This document shows, one piece after another, positions 55,734-64,000 of a stretch of 64,000 nucleotides of DNA (position 1 is its first letter; every line of letters starts with the position of its first letter). This stretch comes from Bradyrhizobium sp. CSA112 (lineage in GTDB: Bacteria > Pseudomonadota > Alphaproteobacteria > Rhizobiales > Xanthobacteraceae), in NCBI RefSeq assembly GCF_029051645.1, contig NZ_JAACFS010000026.1:1-64000 (forward strand). The letters are read 5' to 3'. Both the position numbers and the translations under genes were made by a program. The notes below the pieces were generated by a model. The model did no database searches and had not been told where the DNA came from. It worked only from the letters and a program-made list of their open reading frames with translations.

Positions 55734-55951
55734 TCCCTGCACCTGACATCTGACCGGGTCGAATTAGCGCCAGTATCATTACGGCAGCATTGCGGGAACA
55801 CCCCAAGGGAGAGCCCTAGGTCGCGGCCTCGGGCCAGTTTGGGGCAGCAACCAGCCATGCGCCGCACGCCGAATGGTGCGCGGGATCGGCCCAAGACAGC
55901 CTCTCGAACAACCGCTATAACCGCGCGCGAAATCACTTGGGAGGACAATCA

Positions 55952-56278
55952 ATGATCATGGAAATGCGCGTCTATCGCTGTTTACCCGGCCGCCTACCGG
56001 CGCTGATGAAGCGTTTCGATACGCTGACGCTGAAACTGTGGGACAAGCACGGTATCAAGCAGGCCGGCTTCTACACGACGCTGATCGGCACCTCCAATCA
56101 GGAACTGACCTATTTCATCGCGTGGGACTCGCTCGCCGACCGCGAAAAGAAATGGACCGCATTCCAGTCTGATCCCGACTGGATCGCCGGCCGCGCCAGG
56201 AGCGAGGAGGACGGCCAGATCATCGACAACATCGTCAGCCAGCTCTTGGTGCCGACGGCGTTCTCCGCGGTAAAATAG
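55952..56278 (+). CDS. NIPSNAP-family protein
   Basis: A 108-residue ferredoxin-like-fold (dimeric alpha/beta-barrel) protein. The start MIMEMRVYRCLPGRLPALMK and GFYTTLIGTSNQELTYFIAW, then KKWTAFQSDPDWIAGRARSE, fit NIPSNAP. The molecular function of bacterial members is mostly unknown. GGGAGGA precedes ATG 55952 at a good distance. Stands alone between the two-component genes and kdsA. Confidence 0.88.
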   Translation: MIMEMRVYRCLPGRLPALMKRFDTLTLKLWDKHGIKQAGFYTTLIGTSNQELTYFIAWDSLADREKKWTAFQSDPDWIAGRARSEEDGQIIDNIVSQLLVPTAFSAVK

Positions 56279-56355
56279 TCGCGGGCGCAACCCTGTAATT
56301 CGGGGGTAAACGGGGTTGATCCTGAAAGCGCGGACCGGCATGGTCTGCGCCAGTT

Positions 56356-57222
56356 ATGAAGGAAAATCCCTTGAACGCGAAACTCGATGCAGCCCCGGTC
56401 GTCTCGGTCGGTCCGGTCAAATTCGGCAATAGCCTGCCGATTTCTATCATTGCCGGGCCGTGCCAGCTCGAAAGCCGTGCGCACGCCCTCGAAGTGGCGA
56501 CTGCGCTGAAAGAGATCGCGGGCCGGCTCGGCATAGGCCTCGTCTACAAGACCTCCTTCGACAAGGCCAATCGAACGTCGGGCTCGGCGGCGCGCGGAAT
56601 TGGTTTGGCGCAGGCCTTGCCGATCTTCGCCGAGATACGCTCCTCGCTCGGTTTGCCCGTGCTGACCGACGTGCACGAGACCGCCCAATGCGCCGAGGCG
56701 GCACAGGCAATCGATGTGCTGCAGATCCCGGCCTTCCTGTGCCGGCAGACCGATCTGCTGCTTGCAGCGGCGGCGACCGGCAAAGTCGTCAACGTCAAGA
56801 AAGGCCAGTTCCTTGCGCCGTGGGAGATGACCAACGTCGTCACCAAGATCACCGGCGGCGGCAATCCGAACGTGCTGGTGACAGAACGCGGCGCGTCGTT
56901 CGGCTACAACACGCTGGTGTCGGACATGCGTGCGCTGCCGATCATGGCGCAGACGACGGGCGCGCCCGTCATTTTCGACGCCACCCATTCGGTGCAGCAG
57001 CCGGGCGGGAAGGGCACCTCATCCGGGGGCCAGCGCGAATTCGTTCCTGTGCTGGCGCGCGCGGCGGTGGCGGTCGGCGTCGCCGGCGTGTTCATCGAGA
57101 CCCATCCCGATCCCGATCATGCGCCGTCGGACGGGCCCAACATGGTGCCGCTGCGTGAGTTCGAAGCGTTGGTGAAAAGGCTGATGGGCTTCGACGCACT
57201 TGCCAAGAACGCTCCGCCGTGA
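56356..57222 (+). CDS. kdsA: 3-deoxy-D-manno-octulosonate 8-phosphate synthase
   Basis: Condenses arabinose 5-phosphate and phosphoenolpyruvate to Kdo-8-phosphate, needed for the lipopolysaccharide core; it complements the lipid A genes at the left of the window. The 288 residues show ISIIAGPCQLESRAHALEVA, YKTSFDKANRTSG, LPVLTDVHETAQ, NVKKGQFLAPWEM and IFDATHSVQQPGG. ATG 56356 is used, but TTG 56371 (MNAKLDAAPVVSVG) has a good AAGGA upstream and may be the real start. Its stop overlaps the MFS gene by four bases (GTGA). Confidence 0.97.
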   Translation: MKENPLNAKLDAAPVVSVGPVKFGNSLPISIIAGPCQLESRAHALEVATALKEIAGRLGIGLVYKTSFDKANRTSGSAARGIGLAQALPIFAEIRSSLGLPVLTDVHETAQCAEAAQAIDVLQIPAFLCRQTDLLLAAAATGKVVNVKKGQFLAPWEMTNVVTKITGGGNPNVLVTERGASFGYNTLVSDMRALPIMAQTTGAPVIFDATHSVQQPGGKGTSSGGQREFVPVLARAAVAVGVAGVFIETHPDPDHAPSDGPNMVPLREFEALVKRLMGFDALAKNAPP

Positions 57223-58412
57223 CCGCCACCAGCGGCATGCCGCCGGCGCTCAATATTATTGCGCTCGCAACTTTTTCGGCAGCCTTGTCCGCCCGCGCGC
57301 TCGATCCGGTGTTGCCGCATGTGGCCGAGGATTTCTCGGTCAGCATCGCGACCGCCGCCAGTTTCGCCGCTGCCTTCGCCTTCACCTTTGCCATCATCCA
57401 GCCGGTGCTCGGCGCCTTCGCCGACATTTTCGGCAAGGCGAGGCTGATGATCGTCTGCCTCGCGCTGCTCGGCTTTGCCAACATTCTCGGCGCGATGGCG
57501 ACATCGTTTCCCCTGCTGTTTGCGAGCCGCATTCTGGCCGGCATCGGTTCGGGCGGCGTGTTTCCAATCGCGCTGGGGCTGACCAGCGATCTCGTTGGTC
57601 CCGAGAAGCGTCAGATCGCGATCGGTCGTACGCTGGCCGGCGCCATGACCGGCAACCTGCTGGGCGCTACGGTGTCCGGCTTGATCGGCGATTTCCTTGG
57701 CTGGCGCGGTGTGCTGGCCGTGCTCGGCGGAATCGTCGTGCTGGCCTCGGTCGTGGTCGCGGTCGGATTTCGCGGCGCGGCGCTGACACATCCACCGCGC
57801 ACCAGCCTGTCAGCCCTGAAGAAGGGCTATCGCACGATTTTCACCAATCCGAACGCGCGCATCTGCTACTCGGCCGTCTTTATCGAAGGCTGCTGCGTGC
57901 TCGGCCTGTTCCCGTTCATTGCCGCCTTCCTGTTCGAACTCGGACAAACCTCGCTGTCGATCGCAGGTGTCGTCATCGCGGGCTTCGCCGTCGGCGGCCT
58001 GTTCTACACCATGACGGTGTCGCGGCTTCTGCCGAAGATCGGTGTCAACGGGATGATGATCGGAGGAGCGGCGCTGGTCGGCGTGCAGCTCATTGCGGTG
58101 GCGATGGGGCCGGAATGGAAGTTGCAGTTGCTCAGCCTGATTTTGATGGGCTGGGGTTTCTACATGATCCATGGCAGTCTGCAGGTATTCGCCAGCGAAT
58201 TGTCGGCAGAAGCGCGCGCGATGGCGCTGTCGTTGCACGCGTTCTTTTTCTTCATGGGGCAGACCGTCGGCCCGATCGCTTATGGTTTCGGCATCCAGCA
58301 CGTTGGCAAGGTGCCGACTTTGCTGACTGCAGGAGCCGTGATGATCGCGCTAGGCTTTGTCTGTGCCAAATTGCTGCGCCAGACGCGGCCCACGGATGCG
58401 GCGGTGACGTAG
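57219..58412 (+). CDS. MFS transporter
   Basis: A 397-residue, twelve-helix major facilitator. The family loop after helix 2 is GAFADIFGKARLMIVC and the helix 4-5 motif is FASRILAGIGSGGVFPIALG. It starts at GTG overlapping the kdsA stop, so the two are probably translated together. The substrate is not evident; the layout resembles drug- or sugar-type (DHA1-like) exporters. No regulator lies directly beside it. Confidence 0.9.
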   Translation: MTATSGMPPALNIIALATFSAALSARALDPVLPHVAEDFSVSIATAASFAAAFAFTFAIIQPVLGAFADIFGKARLMIVCLALLGFANILGAMATSFPLLFASRILAGIGSGGVFPIALGLTSDLVGPEKRQIAIGRTLAGAMTGNLLGATVSGLIGDFLGWRGVLAVLGGIVVLASVVVAVGFRGAALTHPPRTSLSALKKGYRTIFTNPNARICYSAVFIEGCCVLGLFPFIAAFLFELGQTSLSIAGVVIAGFAVGGLFYTMTVSRLLPKIGVNGMMIGGAALVGVQLIAVAMGPEWKLQLLSLILMGWGFYMIHGSLQVFASELSAEARAMALSLHAFFFFMGQTVGPIAYGFGIQHVGKVPTLLTAGAVMIALGFVCAKLLRQTRPTDAAVT

Positions 58413-58615
58413 CAGGCCGCTAGAATAATCCGATGAGGTACTCGAACAGCAAAACCGTCGTGACAAAGGCGCAATTCCGGCCCGACTTCTAAGGAAATTG
58501 CCGGCTCGCGTCGGGATGACGCACATCTGCCGCATGCGTCTCGGCCGGATGCCGTGGTCAGGGAGCCGGCCATGGCACGAGGATTGCTTCACTTCTTGCC
58601 ATTTAAGGTGATGAT

Positions 58616-60491
58616 GTGGACGCCCAGATTACCCGCCCGGCCAGCAGTAATTTCGCCACCAGAAGTGCCGGCTATGCCAATGAACCTCCGCTCCAGCGTT
58701 TTCTGGCCGCTTGCTATGGCGACTTCAAATCGGACTATTCCGGCACGGTCGCGGATTACATCCCTGAACTGAAGCGCGCCAACCCGGCCCACTTTGGCAT
58801 CGGTCTCGTCACCATCGACGGCCATGTTTATGAGGTCGGCGACAGCGCCGTGCCTTTCACCATTCAATCGGTGTCCAAGGCCTTCGTGTTCGCGCTAGCG
58901 CTCGACCTGGTCGGCGAGGAGCGCGTGGCCGCAGCGATCGGCGTGGAGCCGAGCGGGGAGGCGTTCAACTCGATCCGGCTGACTAACGACAATCGGCCCT
59001 TCAATCCGATGGTCAATGCCGGTGCGATCGCCTGTTCCGGTCTTATTTCACCAGGTCGACGGCGCACACGCCTTCGAGCGCATCCGCGAGAAGCTTAGCC
59101 AGTTCGCCGGCCGCGAACTTGGCGTTGACGACGCCGTTCATGCCTCCGAAGCGCTGACCGGCAACCGCAATCGCGCGATCGCCTGGTTGTTGAGGAATTA
59201 TCTCGTGCTTCAGGACGACGTCGATGCCGTACTAGACACCTATTTCAGACAATGCGCCATCCTCGTCACCGCGCGTGACCTCGCGGTGATGGCGGCTACA
59301 CTCGCTAATCGCGGCGTCAATCCGGTGACGGGTGTTTCCGTCATTTCGCCCAATATCGTCGCGCGTACGCTCTCGGTGATGACGAGTTCCGGCATGTACG
59401 ATTACGCCGGCGAATGGATTTACCGCGTCGGTATCCCGGCCAAGAGCGGCGTCGGCGGCGGAATCGTTGCGGCGCTTCCCTCGCAGATGGGGCTTGGTAC
59501 GTTTTCTCCATGTCTCGACAGCCACGGCAACAGCGTGCGCGGCCTGAAGGTCTGCGAAGCGCTGTCGTCGCGCTTCGACCTGCACATGCTCAACCGCAGC
59601 GCCGACGTCCGTACCTGCATCATTGCCGACTACGACATCTTCGGCATTTCGTCACGCCGCAGCCGCCAGCCCAACGAGCAGCAGATCTTGGAAGAGCGCC
59701 ATAGCGACATCCGCGTGATCGAGCTGGTTGGCGCGTTGAATTTCGCCACGATCGATTATGTGACGCGGCGGCTGGCCGGAGAGCCGCCGAATGCGCCGTT
59801 GTTGATCCTCGATTTTCGCCGCGTGCCGGACCTGACCGCTGCCGGCGCGCAGCTCCTTGGCGAGAACCTCACCGTTCTCGCCAATATCGGTGTGACGGCG
59901 ATTCTGACTGGTCTCGAGACGACGTCGCCGGTGTGGACGGAAGTGCGTGCACGAACCGCAGAGCCGCAGCGGTTGCGGCGCTTCGCGCTGCTCGACGAAG
60001 GCATCGAATGGGCGGAGGACCAGGTTATCTATCGCTATGGCGGCTTTACCTCCTCGAAGGAAACAAGCCATCTCGGCGAACAGGCGCTGCTGGCTGATTT
60101 GGCCCCGGCGGAAATCGCAGCACTGGCTGACCTATCGACTCCACGCCGCTATGAAGCTGGCCAGCGCATCGTCAGCGCCGGGGAGCCGGCCAACTCGCTC
60201 TTTTTCCTGCAAAGCGGAATGGTGAGCGTCAAGCTGCCGAGCGGGGTGCGGTTGGCCTCGCTCGGGCCGGGCATGGAATTCGGCGAAATGGCCATCATCG
60301 AACAGCACCGCAGCGCCGATGTGTGGGCTGATACGCCGGTAAAATGCCTCGAGCTGCCGCTCGACAGTTTTGCCGATTACCGCCAGCTCCACCCGCAGAC
60401 CGCCTTGAAGATCATGCGCAATCTTTCTGCGCTGTTGGCGCGGCGCCTGATCCTCGCCAACGCCAAGGTCGATCTGCTCAGCGCATATTGA
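58616..60491 (+). pseudogene. glsA: Glutaminase A fused to STAS and cyclic-nucleotide-binding domains, broken by one inserted base
   Basis: The N-terminal part (from GTG 58616, AAGGTG upstream) is a serine-dependent glutaminase with PFTIQSVSKAFVFALALDLV (catalytic Ser-x-x-Lys) and NPMVNAGAIACSGLI, then drifts into SPGRRRTRLR and stops at 59096-59098. The other frame resumes HQVDGAHAFERIREKLSQFA, with MYDYAGEWIYRVGIPAKSGV, a STAS-like domain (about 310-420 of the restored protein) and a Crp-type cNMP domain with LGPGMEFGEMAIIEQHRSAD. Removing one T in the TTT at 59046-59048 gives SGLIHQVDG and one frame of 624 residues. True frameshift or sequencing error cannot be told apart here. Confidence 0.85.
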
Positions 60492-60749
60492 GAGCTGTCG
60501 ACAGCAGCTTTTGCGCCTGCCGGCTTGCCTGGGTACAAAAATTCTCGAGGGCGATCAGCCGAGAATGGCGGAGAAAGCGTTGTGCACGTGCGGTGGTTGG
60601 TCGCAGAGGCCATCCGGTTCATGAAAATGGGGCTGATCGGCCTCGTGCGCGAGGCCGCGCCTTAGCGCTTGCCAAGTTTTCACATTGTGTAAAGATTGAA
60701 CCGAGCCGACCGACCCAGCGCGTTAGGCCCGTTATGAACGGAGGATGCC

Positions 60750-61217
60750 TTGAGCGAGTCGATTCACCCCAGCGCACCGCATCATCTCCCATCCTTCATC
60801 ACCGCGCCGGGCGACACCGACGTTCTGATGGTCGTCATCGGCATTTTTCTTATCGTCGCCGTTCTCGCGGTCGGCAATCTCTATTTGCACCTGCACACAC
60901 TGCCGGAACGGATGGCGCACAAGTCGCAGAAATTCCAGTTTGAAGTCGTGGCGGTGCTGGGCCTGCTGGCGCTGTTCACGCACAACCACCTGTTCTGGGT
61001 GATCGGCCTGTTCCTTGCGATGATCGACCTGCCGGACTTCAGCACGCCACTGCGCAGGATCGCAGGGTCGGTCGAGAAGATGGCTGGTGTTCCGCCCGAA
61101 CAGGACCCGACCGAGCCGCCAGTTGGAGACGCGACGCACGCTGCCGCAACCGGCGACGCCAAGGCCCGAATAGAGAAGGCCAGTGGCGCCAAGAGCGAGG
61201 TGCACAGCCATGCTTGA
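60750..61217 (+). CDS. Two-helix membrane protein, partner of the HlyD gene
   Basis: A 155-residue protein starting at TTG 60750 (GGAGG at 60740-60744). Two hydrophobic helices lie at about 23-46 (DVLMVVIGIFLIVAVLAVGN) and 64-88 (QFEVVAVLGLLALFTHNHLF), with a charged loop LHTLPERMAHKSQKF and an Ala/Lys-rich tail. It overlaps the following HlyD-like gene by eight bases. The combination recalls the E. coli yiaW-yiaV pair, but sequence similarity to YiaW is not clear to me, so only the pairing is supported. Confidence 0.75.
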   Translation: MSESIHPSAPHHLPSFITAPGDTDVLMVVIGIFLIVAVLAVGNLYLHLHTLPERMAHKSQKFQFEVVAVLGLLALFTHNHLFWVIGLFLAMIDLPDFSTPLRRIAGSVEKMAGVPPEQDPTEPPVGDATHAAATGDAKARIEKASGAKSEVHSHA

Positions 61218-62442
61218 GTTGCTCCTCTGTTCGCTGCTGACGATCTTTCCGGATTATCTCTATCGCCGCTACCGGCAGGGCAAACGGCTCGGCAAGGAGA
61301 TTACGCTGTACTCGGTGTGGTTCGAACTGCGATTTGGCATCATCGCCTGCCTGATGCTCACGGTCGCGCTGATTACGATGATCTTCTACTATCACCCGTC
61401 GACCACATCGGCGACGTTGTACTACCGAACCGTTCCGATTGTGCCCGAAATAACCGGCCGGGTGGCGGAGGTTAACTTCGATCTCAGCGCTCCCGTCAAG
61501 AAGGGCGACGTGCTTTTTAGGCTCGACAGCGCCAAGCAGGAAGCGTCGCTGCAGACCGCGAAGCGCAAGATCGCCGAAGTCGATGCCGCGATGCTGTCGG
61601 CGCAGGCCGATATTCTCAAGGCGGAAGGTCAGCTTCAGGAGGCAAAAGGCGCGCTGCAGCAGGCGCAGGACGAACTCGACACCAAGAGCGAACTGCAGAA
61701 GCGCAATCCTGGTATCGTTCCGCAGCGGGACATCGAAAAGCTACAAGTGGCCGTCGCGGGGCGTCAGGGGTCGCTTGACGCGGCAACGGCGTCGAAACAG
61801 TCCGCTATGACGCGGTTGAGCGCTCTGCTGCCGGCGGAGAAGGCAAGCGCGGAGGCGGCGCTGGCCGAAGCGCAGGTCGATCTGGACAAGACCTTTATTC
61901 GCGCCGGTGTCGACGGGCGGGTCGAGCAGTTCGCGCTCAGGCCGGGCGATATCGTCAATCCAATGATACGGTCGGCCGGCGTCCTGATTCCGGAGGGCGC
62001 GGGACGACGCGCGCTTCTGGCAGGGTTCGGACAAATCGAAGCGCAGGTCATGAAGGTCGGAATGGTGGCCGAGGCCACCTGCATTTCCAGGCCGTGGACG
62101 ATTATTCCGATGGTGGTGACCAACGTCCAGGATTACATCGCGGCAGGCCAGGTCAGGGGCGGCGAGCAATTGCTCGAAGCGCAGCAGGTCGTGCGCCCGG
62201 GTACGATCCTCGTCTACATGGAGCCGATCTTCAAGGGTGGGCTGGAAGGCGTGACGCCGGGAAGCAGTTGCATCGCCAATGCCTACACCAGCAATCACGA
62301 ACTGATCTCGTCGGGGAAAGTCGGCTCATTCAAGAGCTTTGGGCTGCACGTCGTCGATGCCGTCGGGCTTGTGCATGCGATGCTGCTACGCATTCAGGCG
62401 CTGCTGCTGCCGGTCAAGACATTGGTGCTGAGCGGGCATTGA
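61210..62442 (+). CDS. HlyD/EmrA-type membrane fusion protein
   Basis: A 410-residue periplasmic adaptor. The N-terminus has one or two membrane-associated helices (TIFPDYLYRRYRQGKRLGKE, then GIIACLMLTVALITMIFYYH). The lipoyl half-motif VPEITGRVAEVNFDLSAPVK is followed by a long coiled-coil (about 110-220), with KTFIRAGVDGRVEQFALRPG as the second half. No ABC, MFS or outer-membrane channel gene lies next to it, so its pump partner is unknown. The preceding small membrane protein is the only candidate companion. Confidence 0.85.
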   Translation: MLELLLCSLLTIFPDYLYRRYRQGKRLGKEITLYSVWFELRFGIIACLMLTVALITMIFYYHPSTTSATLYYRTVPIVPEITGRVAEVNFDLSAPVKKGDVLFRLDSAKQEASLQTAKRKIAEVDAAMLSAQADILKAEGQLQEAKGALQQAQDELDTKSELQKRNPGIVPQRDIEKLQVAVAGRQGSLDAATASKQSAMTRLSALLPAEKASAEAALAEAQVDLDKTFIRAGVDGRVEQFALRPGDIVNPMIRSAGVLIPEGAGRRALLAGFGQIEAQVMKVGMVAEATCISRPWTIIPMVVTNVQDYIAAGQVRGGEQLLEAQQVVRPGTILVYMEPIFKGGLEGVTPGSSCIANAYTSNHELISSGKVGSFKSFGLHVVDAVGLVHAMLLRIQALLLPVKTLVLSGH

Positions 62443-62482
62443 TCGAGACGTCCGCTGTGCAGCCGAGCTTTCTCTGGTCAGA

Positions 62483-63043
62483 TTAGAGGCCAAGTGTGAT
62501 CTCGGCCCAGCGCATCACAGTTCTGCCATTGAGAAACTCGATCACGCTGGGCTCGATCGCTGCCGGCCGGTCGTGGCCGAGCACAGCAGTCGCTACGATC
62601 ATGTCGCAGCGTTCCCTAAAAACGACCGATATCGCCGTCTTGCCAAGCGGATTGCGAGCGTTGAGCGTGTAAGCGCGGCTGCGACCGTCCATCGACGCAA
62701 TTCTGACCGGACGGCTGGTGCCGAGCGGCGAGACGTCGCCAACGAGAACAAGATCTCCCATGCGGTCGACATCATCGTCATCGGCTACGCCAGTCGTGCA
62801 ATTGCAAAAGCCGATCTTGGCGCGCAGATAAATGTTCACCTCGGCACCGCAATCCGCCTCCTTACAGCGGAACGCCTTTCCCTTCCCCCAGGGATCGCTG
62901 GGGAAGGGCCAAGCCATCTCGGTCCATACCGGCGCGGTCGCAGTTGCGGCCGCGCGCTGTGGCAGACCGGACCATGCCAGCATCGCCGCCAGCACAGTTC
63001 CCAGCGACGCTACTACAATGGCGACACGACCTACCCGCCTCAT
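62483..63043 (-). CDS. Secreted protein of unknown function
   Basis: A 186-residue product with a signal peptide or anchor (RRVGRVAIVVASLGTVLAAM, WSGLPQRAAATA region). The mature part has the cysteine-rich pattern GKAFRCKEADCGAEVNIYLR and IGFCNCTTGVADDDDVDRMG, hinting at disulfides or a metal site, then acidic and beta-rich sequence. It may be a periplasmic protein of the same type as other Bradyrhizobium hypotheticals. It ends near the HlyD gene's stop, convergent, and starts 22 bases after the TPR-protein gene's end on the same strand. Confidence 0.75.
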   Translation of the reverse strand: MRRVGRVAIVVASLGTVLAAMLAWSGLPQRAAATATAPVWTEMAWPFPSDPWGKGKAFRCKEADCGAEVNIYLRAKIGFCNCTTGVADDDDVDRMGDLVLVGDVSPLGTSRPVRIASMDGRSRAYTLNARNPLGKTAISVVFRERCDMIVATAVLGHDRPAAIEPSVIEFLNGRTVMRWAEITLGL

Positions 63044-63065
63044 TGCACCACCGTTTCAGGTTGGC

Positions 63066-64000
63066 CTAATTGCTGGCGAGATACCTCTTTGCCGCTGCGA
63101 GCTCTGGCCGCTCCGTGTCGGCGTTCGCGGTCAATGCCACGAGCTGTTGATAGTTGTGTCGTACCGCAGCCTTGTCACCGAGCGTATCGGCGGCCTTGGC
63201 AGCGCCTACGTAGCCTTGGAGTCGGTTCGGCTCCTTGGCCTTGGTGGCCTCGAAGGCCGCAAGCGCCTCCTTGGCCATGCCGCGATCGAGCAGCATGAAG
63301 CCATAAAGCTCGCGCGCCGGCGCCAGCGGGCCCGGCGTGATCGCGTGCTTCTCGGTTTTGTCCTCGGCGTCCGCTGCAGCGCTCATAGCCATGAGCGCCT
63401 CGTCGTATTTGCCCTCCGAGTGAAGTATCCACGCAACGGCGACCTGACGCTGGATGTCGACGATCTCCGGCCAATAAATATCCTTGGATTCGCGCAACTT
63501 GTCGCGCAATTCAGCAAGTTTTTGGACGTCGGCCTTGGCAGCCTCCGGCTTGCCGGAGCGCGCCGCGCCGAGAGCGCGAGCGAAGTGCGAGATCGCCGTC
63601 GAGAAGTGTGAGCCGCTCGGCCTGACAGACAGTTGCGAGGCGGCGTCCCAGTCACCGCGCTCGATCGCATAACGGGCCGGCGCCGCCGCCAGTGCATAGT
63701 CGGCCGCTGCGACCGTGGCCTTGAAGTTGGTCTCTCTTGCCATGTCGTCCATGACGACGCGCGCTTGCTGATCTTGGGCAAGTTGAAGGTGGGCGTAAAC
63801 CATATAATCTTGCGCGTGCAGATAATTGCCCACCGACTTTTCGGCCTTGGCCGCCTTTACGGAGGCGATGTTGGAAGCAATCGACTCCTTCCAGTAACCG
63901 ACGCGGGTGTAGATGTGCGACGGCATGTGCTGGGCGTGCGGCGCGGCCGGCGCGATCTTGGCGTAACGGTTGGCGGCGTCGAGCCCTTTTTGTGCAGTCG
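63066..64000 (-). CDS. TPR-repeat protein, 5' end outside the window
   Basis: The frame is open to the right edge; the visible 311 residues read AANRYAKIAPAAPHAQHMPS at the N-terminal side, then GYWKESIASNIASVKAAKAE, and continue with helix pairs (NYLHAQDYMVYAHLQLAQDQ, YGFMLLDRGMAKEALAAFEA) typical of tetratricopeptide repeats. The APHAQHMPSHIYTRVG motif is one I recall from larger bacterial TPR proteins of unknown function. The ATG at 63926 is internal, not the start. The stop is at 63066. Confidence 0.8.
   Translation of the reverse strand, partial: TAQKGLDAANRYAKIAPAAPHAQHMPSHIYTRVGYWKESIASNIASVKAAKAEKSVGNYLHAQDYMVYAHLQLAQDQQARVVMDDMARETNFKATVAAADYALAAAPARYAIERGDWDAASQLSVRPSGSHFSTAISHFARALGAARSGKPEAAKADVQKLAELRDKLRESKDIYWPEIVDIQRQVAVAWILHSEGKYDEALMAMSAAADAEDKTEKHAITPGPLAPARELYGFMLLDRGMAKEALAAFEATKAKEPNRLQGYVGAAKAADTLGDKAAVRHNYQQLVALTANADTERPELAAAKRYLASN

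Noticed and set aside
60492..60749. The 258-base gap before the two-helix membrane protein, checked for small genes or RNA
   Set aside because: No supported frame, strong promoter or hairpin was found there.

Overview
The window is a stretch of chromosome from an alphaproteobacterium of the Rhizobiales, most likely Bradyrhizobium or a close relative. This rests on high GC, alphaproteobacterial gene order (rpsB-tsf-pyrH-frr-uppS-cdsA-dxr-rseP-bamA-lpxD-fabZ-lpxA-lpxI-lpxB, then gltA, gltX, comEC, lexA, moeA, moaC-trpC-trpD-ppiD, tpiA, secG, pyrG, kdsA), LpxI instead of LpxH, a GTTC-N7-GTTC type LexA box, and several families of palindromic intergenic repeats that I recall as common in Bradyrhizobium. 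No species assignment was possible without a search. Almost everything is core metabolism; I found no phage, IS transposase, CRISPR array, rRNA or tRNA.

Layout. 0-16.6 kb (+ strand): one long run of translation factors (rpsB, tsf, frr), UMP kinase, undecaprenyl and CDP-diacylglycerol synthesis, the MEP-pathway enzyme Dxr, the site-2 protease RseP, the outer-membrane assembly protein BamA, and the lipid A genes lpxD-fabZ-lpxA-lpxI-lpxB. The lipid A run is interrupted between fabZ and lpxA by about 1.4 kb holding a frameshifted periplasmic histidine phosphatase and a small secreted protein. 16.6-23.5 kb: citrate synthase, the divergent pair gltX/glnS, a SnoaL-like protein and a type I glutamine synthetase, separated by palindromic repeats. 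23.5-30 kb: small secreted proteins (including a 46-residue predicted lipoprotein), comEC, the SOS repressor lexA with its operator, and moeA. 30-43.6 kb: an accessory block (HAD phosphatase, S41 protease, TctC-type binding protein, Tat-exported epoxide hydrolase, GGDEF-EAL protein, an amidase divergent from a CGNR regulator) rich in inverted repeats. It separates moeA from moaC, genes that I recall as close together in many Rhizobiales. 43.6-57.2 kb: moaC-trpC-trpD-ppiD, tpiA, a GNAT/XRE-cupin operon, secG, pyrG, a PmtA-like methyltransferase, a two-component system and kdsA. 57.2-64 kb: an MFS transporter, a frameshifted glutaminase-STAS-cyclic-nucleotide-binding fusion, a membrane protein/HlyD pair, and the 3' part of a TPR-protein gene running off the right edge.

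How the genes work together. The left third couples translation, isoprenoid and phospholipid precursors, and envelope assembly (BamA, lipid A; KdsA later supplies Kdo). PpiD, SecG, RseP and the S41 protease are further envelope-biogenesis functions. Regulatory sites I could read directly are the LexA autoregulatory box, a pair of near-palindromic operators between the amidase and the CGNR regulator, and a promoter plus perfect palindrome six bases before the XRE-cupin start codon (probably a leaderless, self-regulated transcript). Two genes (histidine phosphatase, glutaminase) are each broken by a one-base indel; both regain a full-length reading frame when one base is restored, so they are either young pseudogenes or sequencing errors. 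I did not find a clearly undescribed multi-gene system; the best leads are the dual operators, the leaderless XRE-cupin operon, the glutaminase fusion, the orphan HlyD pair and the compact palindrome that supplies stop codons to two convergent genes.
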